NCBI RefSeq assembly: GCF_023015965.1
Contig: NZ_JALKAN010000001.1
Location: forward strand, 1,138,160-1,202,159
Reading direction: 5' to 3'
DNA: 64,000 bases
Source of the DNA: Allomuricauda sp. F6463D
GTDB lineage: Bacteria > Bacteroidota > Bacteroidia > Flavobacteriales > Flavobacteriaceae
The notes below the pieces were generated by a model, which was not told the DNA's origin, did no database searches, and worked only from the letters and a program-made list of their open reading frames with translations. Both the position numbers and the translations under genes were made by a program. Positions within the stretch are counted from its first letter, which is position 1. Every line of letters starts with the position of its first letter. Below are positions 51,203 to 59,841 of the stretch, in pieces.

Positions 51203-51904
51203 TTAAACGATTGGAGGTGCCCTGAGGCCTATATGCGAATATTTGAAAAAGGATGGTATAACATCTTTGAAGATTGAGAATACGATGATTCTCATGGATT
51301 CCATAATGGCCCTGAACAATCGGGCTACAACTGTTGATGGACCGGTCTGGACATACTCCCGCAGGTCCTTAAAGGAATCTATGTCCCTGAGCTCCTGGAG
51401 CCATTCAACCTCAATATCTTGGGTTTGCCCATACGTTTCCAAACCCTGTTGCAACGTCTCGATCTGCCATGGTAGCCGGTGAAAGGAATCCTTATCAAAA
51501 ACGGCCCTATTAATGCCCAAAAGATAAACACCTCCATCAGAGGAGGGTCCCAAGACCATTGAATTATTCCGTAGACTTGCTACGGCATCGGTCAGCAGTT
51601 CAATAGTAAGATCAGGACAATCATTCCCTATGGACACCACATTTTCGTAGCCTTCATCAAAAAGCCTTTGGTAAGCGTTGGTAAAGCGTGAGGCGAAATC
51701 CGGCCCGGTTTGCTGGTGCTCATCCATCCAGATTGCATCGATGCCGCAATGATGGGCCAATTTTTTGGTCTGTTCGATCAATAGGTGGAACAAAACCCTA
51801 TTCCCTTTTTTATGATGCCCATGAAAAATGGCCTTACGTTCAATTTCCTTTTCCCTAGAGAGGGAAAAAACAAGCAGGGCAGTTTTCTTTTGGTTTGTTA
51901 TCAT
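51203..51904 (-). CDS. DUF2064 (TIGR04282-like) glycosyltransferase-type protein
   Basis: A 233-residue GT-A-like protein: TALLVFSLSREKEIERKAIF, FENVVSIGNDCPDLTIELL-type segment (NVVSIGNDCPDL), MVLGPSSDGGVYLLG and IEVEWLQELRDIDSFKDL. These fit the TIGR04282/DUF2064 family, which accompanies TIGR04283 glycosyltransferases. The partner is at 25360-26079. It follows SusC by 75 bp upstream of it on the minus strand, so it may be a separate unit. The last 35 residues (about 200-233) are hydrophobic and may not be conserved. Confidence 0.85.
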   Translation of the reverse strand: MITNQKKTALLVFSLSREKEIERKAIFHGHHKKGNRVLFHLLIEQTKKLAHHCGIDAIWMDEHQQTGPDFASRFTNAYQRLFDEGYENVVSIGNDCPDLTIELLTDAVASLRNNSMVLGPSSDGGVYLLGINRAVFDKDSFHRLPWQIETLQQGLETYGQTQDIEVEWLQELRDIDSFKDLREYVQTGPSTVVARLFRAIMESMRIIVFSIFKDVIPSFFKYSHIGLRAPPIV

Positions 51905-52285
51905 AAAGATTTATCATGGACCACTTGGTGATGTGCTCCATAGTTTTTAAGTCGAACAGTACTTGAAACTTCCAAGATGTTCTGCCCTGTCATAACTTCG
52001 TTACCTTGATTGGAACAAAAAAGCATGGAGCACAAAAACCTTGGGGATGCTCACAGGAATTCCGATAATTTATTCCATTGGTATTTATATTGAATATACA
52101 GTCGGAAAGAAAAATATCAACTTACAGCGGGTCCAAAATTCATTTGCAACACCGCCAAGTATGAAATTCAATACAGCGTTACTCTATGATGGGCTGTTTT
52201 CGCCCTAGTCTTTTTCACCAAAGTGGAAAGTGCGCCTCCGCACTATATGAAGAAGGATATCGAGTCATCACCTCAGCCTCTGTAT
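51905..52285. other. Gene-poor stretch with a possible sensor-kinase remnant
   Basis: A plus-strand frame from 52047 gives 53 codons ending FATPPSMKFNTALLYDG...; SMKFNTAL is reminiscent of the membrane part of hybrid sensor kinases. It has no continuation and is probably a decayed fragment. No other feature is visible. Confidence 0.35.
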
Positions 52286-52915
52286 CTAAAAAAATAGATC
52301 GCTAAAAAATACATGGCAGACAATGAATCCCAACACAGAAAGGATGACTCCTATCAAAAATAGGTTAAAGGACTTTCTCAGGTAGCCATGTTTTTTGTCA
52401 ATGGACTTACCCAAATAGAAGGTGTCCTTGGCTATGGACTTGTACAGCTCATCGCCACTATAGATCAATTCCACCAATTGCTCTGTATATTCGTTTTCAT
52501 CCATGCCCCGAAAATTCCCAAAATACAATAGGTTTTCCGTGGTAGCACCCCCATGCTTTGGTTCGGGCCTTGTGGCCATAACGGCATAGGTTATTGAGAT
52601 TAGGTTGGTGAGCAACATCATGATAGCCGGGAAAATAAGGTGGGGATCTTTTTGTAGCTGCCCCAATACGGTGCCAATGATGATAGAAAGTATCAGGGCA
52701 TTGATGGTGATTAGGATATGGGATTTTCGGTCGATCATGGTATTCAGTGTATAATGATTTTTAGATACCAACCTGAACAAGGTCTCCCCTCCTCTTTCCG
52801 ACCTGGGTTCTATCTTGGCCAACTTTTTTTTCAGTTTCTTGATGTGGTTCTCGTCCATATTCAAGGTCTCGGACAAGACCTTATTTTCTAATTTTTCTTT
52901 TTCTTTGTTTTTCAT
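52286..52915 (-). CDS. PycTM-type (DUF5706) membrane protein, stand-alone
   Basis: A 209-residue inner-membrane protein. RGGETLFRLVSKNHYTLNTM, then IDRKSHILITINALILSIIIG (TM1), FPAIMMLLTNLISITYAVMA (TM2), TRPEPKHG, NLLYFGNFRGMDENEYTEQL, KDTFYLGKSIDKKHGYLRKSF and a final TM (185-205) follow the Pycsar effector PycTM/DUF5706 pattern from end to end. In many Bacteroidota the same module is fused to an N-terminal HD phosphohydrolase domain; here that is replaced by about 35 Lys/Glu-rich residues. No pyrimidine cyclase gene is adjacent. A signalling or defence role is inferred from the family. Confidence 0.85.
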   Translation of the reverse strand: MKNKEKEKLENKVLSETLNMDENHIKKLKKKLAKIEPRSERGGETLFRLVSKNHYTLNTMIDRKSHILITINALILSIIIGTVLGQLQKDPHLIFPAIMMLLTNLISITYAVMATRPEPKHGGATTENLLYFGNFRGMDENEYTEQLVELIYSGDELYKSIAKDTFYLGKSIDKKHGYLRKSFNLFLIGVILSVLGFIVCHVFFSDLFF

Positions 52916-52986
52916 ACCGACGAATTTTTAACATTGTTAAAGATAGTTTATATAATAAATTAGAGATAAGAACTTTGTCCAGGTTA

Positions 52987-53600
52987 CTACCGGTCTTTTT
53001 TTGCCATTTTCTTAAAACGTTTCATATGCTTCATAATACCATTGTTACCTAGAGGTTTCGGTTTTAATAGCAGTGTGCACGTACGAAGGTAATTCTCAAA
53101 ACTTAGCACAAAGGCATAATTTATTTGACCAAGATTAATGTGCGTTGTTCTGTACTTTGTCTAAATAAATCGTTGCAGGTATTTTCAGTGGCATTATAGT
53201 TCTCTGCTGCGCCGCTTTTGAGCATTATAACCTCATTTTTACGATGATATTTAAAAAAATCATTGAGGGTCGCTAAAGGACTGTCTTCTCCCAAAAATCT
53301 ATGTTTAACAGCTAGAACCGGCATAAATACAAACTACTGAAAAAAAGTTCGTTATATAGTTTTAAGCCCTGATAAGGTATCATCCAATACATTGTTTGTC
53401 AGGCTTGCATTTTTAACCTTATTGTTTATCTTTTCCGCCAATAGGCACCAATTTGATTCAAGAATGGACTCTATGGTACTAATGTCCTTCGAATTTCCAT
53501 CGAGCCTAACGCGGGCATAGATAGGAATAGTTCCGTCCTTTTTGACCGATTTTTTCTTTAGCCAAAAATGGACAATAAAAGTGTGTGTTGTTTTCATCAC
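52987..53600 (-). pseudogene. Broken tyrosine recombinase/integrase (arm-binding and SAM-like domains only)
   Basis: Three consecutive fragments of a Bacteroidota mobile-element integrase. The 5' part at 53352-53600 is an Arm-DNA-binding domain (MKTTHTFIVHFWLKKKSVKK...RLDGNSKDIST). Next, 53121-53324 is SAM-like (LNDFFKYHRKNEVIMLKSG). After a frameshift, INYAFVLSFENYLRT continues down to a stop at 52987-52989. The catalytic domain is missing. This is a relic of an integrated element. Confidence 0.75.
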
Positions 53601-53759
53601 CTTCGTTTTTAAAGATTATTGAATCCGTTAAACGAAAGCCAAATCGCTGTGAAAAGTCTATTGCGACAGGTTGAACGTGTTTTTATGGGCTACATACGGT
53701 TCTAAAATAGGACACGTAATAGAACACCTTCGATTATGATTTCAAAACTATACAAAATG

Positions 53760-53788
53760 AAACCAAGGAAAATTTAAATCCTTGGTTT
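53760..53788. terminator. Strong hairpin
   Basis: AAACCAAGGA and TCCTTGGTTT form a perfect 10-bp stem around a 9-nt AT loop, with a short T-run (TTTT) after the second arm on the plus strand. It lies in a 785-bp gene-free stretch (53601-54385). Confidence 0.55.
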
Positions 53789-53809
53789 TCATCTGAATAG
53801 TACAATTTT

Positions 53810-53825
53810 GGTGTCTTTTGACACC
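53810..53825. terminator. Second hairpin, adjacent to a tRNA-like fragment
   Basis: GGTGTC-TTTT-GACACC is a perfect 6-bp stem with a tetraloop, followed by CTTTTT. Together with the fragment at 53832-53867 it looks like the 3' border and terminator of a former tRNA gene. Confidence 0.5.
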
Positions 53826-53831
53826 CTTTTT

Positions 53832-53867
53832 GTCGGGATGACAGACCTCTTGAAGAGGCGCTAACCC
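53832..53867 (-). other. tRNA-Pro-like 3' fragment (possible integration scar)
   Basis: On the minus strand GGGTTAGCGCCTCTTCAAG and AGGTCTGTCATCCCGAC recall the D-arm and the acceptor end of tRNA-Pro, but the anticodon and T-arm are missing. With the broken integrase 230 bp away this may be an attachment-site remnant. It is not a functional tRNA. Confidence 0.35.
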
Positions 53868-54321
53868 ATTAATATCCAGAATATTATGTCGATTTTCCCA
53901 AAATAGGACATCCCATAGGACATCTTCGTGTGAAATAATGATTTTCACAACGTAAATATCGATATTTAAAATCAAACCACACCATCTTGTTTTATTTAAT
54001 TTTAAATCAAAATAGACAAAGGAATTTTTGTGAGTTCAAAATCTCATCACAAACAAGATGAGTATCTATTCGCCCTATCGACAAGCAGATATAATAAGAA
54101 CTTTGATTGTCATTTTTAAACTAGCTGTATAAATTACAAGATTTAGATTTTTGCCACCGGTGTTCCAGCCAAGCCATTACTGGTCCACCTTACATGATTG
54201 ACACAATCAAGTTTAGAGGTTTTGATTGCAGTGATACCTGAATCTTGCGATGTTTTCAATACTACCAATGACCATGCCTATACCGAAGTTGTGTAGAAAA
54301 ATCCAATAAACTTATACAACC

Positions 54322-54354
54322 CGAATAGGATTAAGGTAACCCCAACCCTATTCG
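54322..54354 (-). terminator. Candidate terminator of the copper operon
   Basis: CGAATAGG and CCTATTCG make an 8-bp stem 32 bp downstream of the CopZ-like gene's stop (54386, minus strand). No U-run follows, so the call is weak. The rest of 53868-54321 shows no gene I can identify. Confidence 0.4.
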
Positions 54355-54385
54355 AACCATTTAATATATTCTTCTGGACATTCCT

Positions 54386-54601
54386 TTATTTCTTGGTCAA
54401 ATGATATCCAGCCGATTCAACAGCAGAAGTGATTTCCTCTTCCGTGGCACTTGTAGTCTGTACGGTCAACAATTTGTCTTGGGAGGCAAAGTCAACAGAC
54501 CAATCGGTCACGCCATCCACCTTATCCAAAAATGGTTTTACGGTATTGGCACACCCACTGCACTTAATATTTGATTTGAATTGTAATGTACTCATGTTCA
54601 T
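54386..54601 (-). CDS. CopZ-like copper chaperone (HMA domain)
   Basis: A 71-residue ferredoxin-like HMA protein: MSTLQFKSNIKCSGCANTV with the metal-binding C-x2-C, LDKVDGVTDWSVDFASQDK, then EEEITSAVESAGYHLTKK. It would ferry Cu(I) to CopA, whose gene is 21 bp upstream in the same transcript. The usual MTC before the second cysteine reads KCSGC, common in Bacteroidota. Confidence 0.9.
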   Translation of the reverse strand: MNMSTLQFKSNIKCSGCANTVKPFLDKVDGVTDWSVDFASQDKLLTVQTTSATEEEITSAVESAGYHLTKK

Positions 54602-54622
54602 CGATTTTAAATTAGAAAATTA

Positions 54623-56881
54623 CTATAGTTTAATCGTTTTAAGCCTCAAACTGTTCAATACGACCGATACACTGCTAAAGGCCATAGCGGCACCAGCGAT
54701 CATCGGATCTAACAAAAATCCATTGATCGGATACAGCAGCCCTGCAGCTATAGGAATTCCAATGATATTGTATATAAAGGCCCAAAAAAGATTTTGCCTT
54801 ATACCTATAACGGTCTTATGGGAGAGCTTCAACGCTTTGGGAATGGCATTTAAATCAGAGGTGATCAAGGTCATTTTCGCGACATCCATGGCAATGTCGG
54901 ACCCTTTGCCCATCGCGATACTGACATCTGCTTGGGCAAGTGCCTGCGAATCATTGATACCATCGCCCACCATGGCGACCACCTTTCCACTTTCTTGAAG
55001 CCTTTTCACAAAATCAGCTTTCTCTGATGGGAGCACTTCGGCTTCATAGCTTTTGATACCCACCTGTTGTGATACGGCTTCGGCGGTCATCTTGTTATCA
55101 CCGGTCATCATGTAAACTTCCATACCATTCCCCTGCATTTCCCGTATGGCTTCCTTTGAGGATTCCTTTATACTATCCATAATGGCCAAAATCGCCTTCA
55201 CCTTGCCTCCACCGCCAAAGTATATGACCGTTTTGGCTTCCTGCTCTAACCCTTCGACCATGTGCCCCAGGTTGTCATCCATGGCGATTCCTTTTTCGAC
55301 CATCAACTTATGATTGCCCACAAGGTATTGGGTTCCATCCAATGCCTCAGCGCGAACACCTTTTCCTGTAATACTATTGAAGTTCAAAATTTCGACCGGA
55401 TTTACCTTTCTATTTTTTAAAAAGGAGACCACGGCTTCAGCCAAGGGATGTTCGGACTGTCCTTCCATGGCATATAAAATTTGCTCCAGGGCCCTGTGAT
55501 CGGTCACATGGTCCGCAAAGACCATATCGGTCACCACTGGCTTTCCTTCTGTTATGGTTCCCGTTTTATCCAGGACAATGGCATTTACTTTGTAACCCAA
55601 CTCCAAACTTTCCGCATCTTTGATGAGGATATTGTGTTCGGCCCCCTTGCCGATTCCCACCATGATGGCCGTGGGGGTTGCCAAACCCAGCGCACAGGGA
55701 CAAGCTATTACCAATACGGCAACTGCGGTCAACAGTGCATGGGTAAAAGCGTCCTCACCTCCCAGGAACATCCAGGTGATAAATGTCACCAGTGAAATCG
55801 TCATTACCACGGGAACAAAAATACCGGCAATCCTGTCCACCAATTTTTGTACGGGCGCTTTGCTCCCCTGTGCTTCCTGCACCATCTTGATGATCTGGGA
55901 CAAAAGGGTCTCCCCTCCCACCCGGTCAGCTACAAACTGAAAGCTTCCTTTTTGGTTTACGGTACCGGCAAAAACTTTTTCATCCTTTGTCTTTTCTACA
56001 GGGACGGGTTCGCCCGTGATCATACTTTCATCAACATAGGAACTTCCTTTGGACACCGTTCCATCCACAGGGATTTTCTCTCCCGGTCTAACCAAAATCG
56101 TTTGACCTACCTTAACCGAAGAAATAGGGATTTCCCTTTCCTCCCCATCTGCTATCACCTTTAAGGTCTTGGGCTGCAACCCTATCAATTTCTTTATGGC
56201 GGAGGATGTATTTGATTTCGCCTTTTCTTCCAATAATTTCCCCAATGAAATAAAGGTGATGATCACTGTGGCCGCCTCATAATATACATGGGGTTCCATG
56301 CCTTTACTGAGCCAAAATTCAGGAAAAAAGGTATTGGATGCACTGAACAAAAAGGCAATGCCCGTACTGAGTGCGACCAAGGTATCCATATTGGCCTTAC
56401 CGAATCTGGCCTGTTTGAAGGCATTTATGAAAAAGCTTCGGCCAAACCAGAACAGGATAGGAACGGCAAGTACCAACGAAATCCACCTACCCGGGACCCA
56501 ATCCATAAAAAACATCCCAAGAAGGAAAATGGGAAGTGTCAAAATAGCGGACCAAAGGGTTCGCTTTTTTATGGATACATAATGCTTTTTCGAAAGCTCT
56601 TCCTGTACTTCGGTAGGATCCTCGGCATCCACAATTATATTATAACCGATTTGACGTACCGCATTTTGAAGATCGCTTAGGTCCATAGCACTGTCATACT
56701 CCACAAGGACCGTACTGTTGGCAAAGTTGACACTGGCATTGTAGACCCCTTCGGTATGGCCCAGCATGGATTCCACGCTGGATGCACAGGCAGCACAGGT
56801 CATTCCAGTGACCGGGAAAGATTTTTTTGACACCGTCTTCGCTTTCCTTTCGGTGTCCTCAATAATATCGATTGCATCCAT
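54623..56881 (-). CDS. copA: Copper-exporting P1B-type ATPase (CopA-like)
   Basis: A 752-residue P1B ATPase. One N-terminal HMA domain has GMTCAAC (26-32). Six to eight TM segments follow, with the actuator motif ITGEP (288-292), transmembrane CPC (394-396), phosphorylation site DKTGT (438-442), SEHPLAEAV and [11 protein letters not shown], then YN...MAFSS near the C-terminus. These are the ion-selecting residues of Cu(I) exporters. It is preceded by an 8-3-8 palindrome 11 bp upstream of the ATG. CopZ follows after 21 bp. Confidence 0.95.
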   Translation of the reverse strand: MDAIDIIEDTERKAKTVSKKSFPVTGMTCAACASSVESMLGHTEGVYNASVNFANSTVLVEYDSAMDLSDLQNAVRQIGYNIIVDAEDPTEVQEELSKKHYVSIKKRTLWSAILTLPIFLLGMFFMDWVPGRWISLVLAVPILFWFGRSFFINAFKQARFGKANMDTLVALSTGIAFLFSASNTFFPEFWLSKGMEPHVYYEAATVIITFISLGKLLEEKAKSNTSSAIKKLIGLQPKTLKVIADGEEREIPISSVKVGQTILVRPGEKIPVDGTVSKGSSYVDESMITGEPVPVEKTKDEKVFAGTVNQKGSFQFVADRVGGETLLSQIIKMVQEAQGSKAPVQKLVDRIAGIFVPVVMTISLVTFITWMFLGGEDAFTHALLTAVAVLVIACPCALGLATPTAIMVGIGKGAEHNILIKDAESLELGYKVNAIVLDKTGTITEGKPVVTDMVFADHVTDHRALEQILYAMEGQSEHPLAEAVVSFLKNRKVNPVEILNFNSITGKGVRAEALDGTQYLVGNHKLMVEKGIAMDDNLGHMVEGLEQEAKTVIYFGGGGKVKAILAIMDSIKESSKEAIREMQGNGMEVYMMTGDNKMTAEAVSQQVGIKSYEAEVLPSEKADFVKRLQESGKVVAMVGDGINDSQALAQADVSIAMGKGSDIAMDVAKMTLITSDLNAIPKALKLSHKTVIGIRQNLFWAFIYNIIGIPIAAGLLYPINGFLLDPMIAGAAMAFSSVSVVLNSLRLKTIKL

Positions 56882-56891
56882 TTTCTACTCC

Positions 56892-56910
56892 AATTTGTAT
56901 GGTACAAATT
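56892..56910 (-). promoter_or_regulatory. Palindromic operator candidate before copA
   Basis: AATTTGTA-TGG-TACAAATT, a perfect 8-bp inverted repeat with a 3-nt spacer, ends 11 bp from the copA start codon. Its position fits a repressor site or leader element. The central TGTA/TACA recalls, but does not match, CopY boxes. Confidence 0.5.
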
Positions 56911-56975
56911 TCAGAATAGACCTAAAATGGACTGTTACGTTATTTACTGAAAGAGTTGTAGAATTTTCCGAAAAA

Positions 56976-57174
56976 TCAACTTTTATCTTTCCTCGTCAAG
57001 TACTTATAATTGGTGAGTGGTTTATAGAATTCGGCAACATCTATGAAATCAGGTTCGCCCACGTCAATCTTTTTTGGAGAATTTGCCCCGATCAGTTTAG
57101 AATATATTCGATAGGACAAACCATTGTAGTGAACTTGGGGCAAAACAAGAATATTGGTAGTAAATAATCGCCTC
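56976..57174 (-). other. Possible decayed coding remnant between DUF305 and copA genes
   Basis: A frame without a start codon reads TTNILVLPQVHYNGLSYRIY, then VGEPDFIDVAEFYKPLTNYK and a stop at 56976-56978. The composition looks protein-like but no family is recognised. It may be a leftover gene tail or chance. Confidence 0.3.
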
Positions 57175-57738
57175 TCATTCGGCCAGATTCTTTGTTTCTT
57201 CCCTAAGAGATCCCTCGAATTTAGGAATAGGCCGCTTTTCTTTTCCTGCTTCGGTTTCCACTATTCCATTTTCCTTGATGTCGTTTATCAACCACTGCAT
57301 TTCCATTATCTCCCTGCGTTGTGCCTTGATAATTTCATTGGCAAGCTCCCGTACCCTGACATCTTTTATTTGAGAACGTTCACTGGTCAAAATAGCAATG
57401 GAATGATGGGGTATCATTCCTTCCATGTAGTCGACTCCTGAAACGGTAACCTGACTCCTGACCAGCCATATCCCACCTGCAATCAACAAAACACCCAAGG
57501 CTAATATTGACATGTTCTTGCGTCGGTCTTTATACATCTGTAGCATATATAGTAGCATAATAATGATCATCGATCCCCCCATGATCAAAGTCATGAAAAA
57601 TCTAGTCTCACTATACCAAAAATGATCAATGATTTGATATGAGTGGGTGTACATTAAAAAAAACATGGCGACCATTGAAGTACCAATCATCGCAAAAAAC
57701 TTTAAATAATTATTGGATTTCCTTTGACTATCTTCCAT
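57175..57738 (-). CDS. DUF305 domain-containing membrane protein
   Basis: A 187-residue protein with an N-terminal membrane part (TM helices at about 11-28, 41-61, 73-92) followed by a ferritin-like DUF305 helix pair. It shows the family motif MEGMIPHHSIAILTSERSQI and EIIKAQRREIMEMQWLINDI. The His and Met residues could bind copper, and members often sit with copper genes. It ends 294 bp before copA. Confidence 0.9.
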   Translation of the reverse strand: MEDSQRKSNNYLKFFAMIGTSMVAMFFLMYTHSYQIIDHFWYSETRFFMTLIMGGSMIIIMLLYMLQMYKDRRKNMSILALGVLLIAGGIWLVRSQVTVSGVDYMEGMIPHHSIAILTSERSQIKDVRVRELANEIIKAQRREIMEMQWLINDIKENGIVETEAGKEKRPIPKFEGSLREETKNLAE

Positions 57739-57849
57739 TGTGCAAATTTTATCTGGTTATTGTGATTATTCCTTGACTTTCGAGTATTGAATTGTTCCAT
57801 TCCAATTGTAGGCCTGACAATTTACCTGTTCCAGTTATCGTATATCGGT

Positions 57850-58074
57850 TCAATTGGCTTTGTTCATCGCTTGTATTTTATATTGACCCCCCTTATTTTC
57901 CAATGCCTTTTGTAGCTTTTCAAGGGGGACCTCAAATTGCGACTCCACTGTAGCTTCTGCGTTTTTTAGATCGACCGCTACATCGGCTACACCGGCCACA
58001 TTGAAAAGAGCTTCTTCAACGTGCCCCCTACAGCCATCACAAGTCATTCCTTCTATTTGGTATCTTCTTTTCAT
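57850..58074 (-). CDS. HMA-domain metal-binding protein
   Basis: A 74-residue protein from ATG at 58074 (MKRRYQIEGMTCDGCRGHVE); a longer frame to 58200 lacks similarity. GMTCDGC is the canonical Cu(I)-binding loop. GVADVAVDLKNAEATVESQF and a final strand complete the ferredoxin-like fold. A second CopZ-like chaperone beside the DUF305 gene. Confidence 0.88.
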   Translation of the reverse strand: MKRRYQIEGMTCDGCRGHVEEALFNVAGVADVAVDLKNAEATVESQFEVPLEKLQKALENKGGQYKIQAMNKAN

Positions 58075-58278
58075 GTTGTGATCATTTTTTATTTTAACAA
58101 TTTTACACCTAGAATCAACAATGTTGGTTCCAACACGTATGGGAAAAGTAACACTTTCTGTATAAGGGCGTTGTTTGAAAAAAAACAAACCTTGACCCAT
58201 TTGCGAAGAAAGGTGTTTTTTAAATAGCGTTTAGGAGGCTGGTTCCTTGGAAAGGTATTGCGCCCTTAATGGTAGAGG

Positions 58279-58866
58279 TTAAATATCATCAAGCGATATT
58301 CTATTTTGTATGGCACTTTTCTTAAATTGTGTAGGTGTCATTCCAGTAACTTTTTTAAATTGGTTGCTTAAATAGGCAACGCTGCTATAGTCCAATTGAA
58401 ACGCTATTTCCTTTAAGCCCAATTCGTCATAAACAAGAAACTCTTTGATCTTTTCAATCTTTTGGTTGATGATATATTGCTCCAAGGTAATGCTTTCCAC
58501 CGCGGAAAACAGCGAACTAAGATACTTATAGTCAAGATGCAATCCATCGGAAAGGTATTCGGGCCATTTGACCTTTTCCATGGGTCCGGTGTAGTGTATC
58601 GCCTCAATCACTAGGTTTTTGATCTGTTCTATCAACTGACCTTTACGATCGTTGATGATCGTAAATCCAATTTTCTCAAGTCGTTCGTTGAGACCTTCCC
58701 GTTTTTCAGGCGTGATTTTCCCATTGAGGGTTATTTCACCCAACGACACATTCATATAGGGAATGCCCTCATCGTCCAAAATACCTTTGACGGCCATGAT
58801 GCATCTCGGACAGACCATGTTTTTGATGTACAACACATCTTTCGATTTACTGGACCCAACTTCCAT
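58279..58866 (-). CDS. AraC-family regulator with N-terminal metal-binding segment
   Basis: A 195-residue regulator. Residues 10-80 have an HMA-like layout with C19 and C22 in IKNMVCPRCIMAVK and LGEITLNGKITPEKREGLNE, a fold related to copper chaperones. Residues about 95-190 are the AraC double helix-turn-helix: ESITLEQYIINQKIEKIKEF, LKEIAFQLDYSSVAYLSNQFKKVTGMTPTQFKK. The natural reading is a copper sensor that controls the flanking cop genes. It is followed after 1 bp by the 60-residue basic membrane protein. Confidence 0.9.
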   Translation of the reverse strand: MEVGSSKSKDVLYIKNMVCPRCIMAVKGILDDEGIPYMNVSLGEITLNGKITPEKREGLNERLEKIGFTIINDRKGQLIEQIKNLVIEAIHYTGPMEKVKWPEYLSDGLHLDYKYLSSLFSAVESITLEQYIINQKIEKIKEFLVYDELGLKEIAFQLDYSSVAYLSNQFKKVTGMTPTQFKKSAIQNRISLDDI

Positions 58867-58867
58867 A

Positions 58868-59050
58868 TCATGCAGTGAATTTCCACAGGGCCTTCAAAAA
58901 AATGACGACCACTGCCAATATAACGATCAATATCAAGGCCAATATGCCAAGGATTTTCTTTCTTTTTTCCTTTCTATTCTTGGCCGGATCCCGTTTCTTT
59001 TTCGCCAGACCCCTTTTTTTCTTTCGCCTTTGCCTCCTAAGTTCGCTCAT
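58868..59050 (-). CDS. Small basic membrane protein
   Basis: A 60-residue protein (ATG 59050, MSELRRQRRKKKRGLAKKKR), very Lys/Arg-rich in the first 33 residues, with one TM helix (about 36-55: ILALILIVILAVVVIFLKAL). No family is recognised; similar short proteins are common in flavobacterial copper clusters. The gene is placed between the AraC regulator and PepSY genes, but chance is possible. Confidence 0.6.
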   Translation of the reverse strand: MSELRRQRRKKKRGLAKKKRDPAKNRKEKRKKILGILALILIVILAVVVIFLKALWKFTA

Positions 59051-59139
59051 TTTTCCCAAAATGGTTCAACTGGCACAATAGTCAACTATTTGCTCCTAAC
59101 AGGAGTCCTTTGCCAAATAAGTATGTCAATGTGTTTGAA

Positions 59140-59841
59140 CTATCGCCTTTTCCATAATTTTCTGATCGTTGGTGAGCTGACATACCACAACAAGAATCCG
59201 CTCAAAACGGTAATCAATCCCATCAGGGAAAAAATCCGTAAAACCATGGTGTTAAAATCGTCCCGTCCCTCATAGTCCATGGTATGGGTCATCCACAAAA
59301 AATCGAACCATCTCCAGGACCGATACCTTACACGTTGAAACGACCCATCGGTCTCTGAGACATACGCTTTAAGGTTTTCATCCGTTTCATAGGTGATCAC
59401 ATAGGCCGGTAATGGACGTCCACGATACTCGTGCTGCCCACCTGTTTGGGTGAGTCTTTCGACACTTTTGACCTTAAGTTCGGGCAACATATACTGTGAA
59501 GCAACGGCCAAGGCCTGTTGTTCATCGATACCCTTTTTGATCTCCCCCGTTTGTGCATCCATCAAAACCCCACCATTGATCCAATAATAGGGACTTCCCC
59601 CTATATTTCTCATTTCCAAAGATTTGATTTTAACGTTCCCGTGTCCATTGGGAGCAATTAAATTCCCAAATTCTGACTGGTCCGGATGCTCCTTGATGAA
59701 TTGATCTCCATGGATCTCGTCAATGTCCGTCCAACTAAAATATAGTCCACTGATGGTCCACATTAGGAACTGGATCCCAATAAATAGGCCAAGATATCTA
59801 TGTATCTTTCTGACCTTCATCGATGTTTTTCTTCCGACCAT
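59140..59841 (-). CDS. PepSY domain-containing membrane protein
   Basis: A 233-residue PepSY-TM-like protein with TM at about 13-32 (HRYLGLFIGIQFLMWTISGLYF), a periplasmic PepSY-like domain in the middle (DEQQALAVASQYMLPELKVK, AYVISYETDENL-type segment) and a C-terminal TM (205-225). WRWFDFLWMTHTMDYEGRDDFN is the typical loop. PepSY proteins accompany ferric reductase or copper systems. It overlaps the upstream NTF2-like gene by 1 bp. Confidence 0.9.
   Translation of the reverse strand: MVGRKTSMKVRKIHRYLGLFIGIQFLMWTISGLYFSWTDIDEIHGDQFIKEHPDQSEFGNLIAPNGHGNVKIKSLEMRNIGGSPYYWINGGVLMDAQTGEIKKGIDEQQALAVASQYMLPELKVKSVERLTQTGGQHEYRGRPLPAYVITYETDENLKAYVSETDGSFQRVRYRSWRWFDFLWMTHTMDYEGRDDFNTMVLRIFSLMGLITVLSGFLLWYVSSPTIRKLWKRR

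Noticed and set aside
53832..53867. Functional tRNA-Pro gene
   Set aside because: The anticodon stem-loop and T-arm are missing; only short stretches match.
53748..53975. 75-codon minus-strand frame
   Set aside because: It runs through two hairpins and the tRNA-like fragment, so it is a chance frame.
58116..58126. CAACAATGTTG upstream of the HMA gene, resembling the GCAACwAwGTTGC operator
   Set aside because: Only 11 bases match, the outer GC pair is missing and there is no TANNTTTG at 19 bp, so it does not share the promoter geometry of the two real sites.
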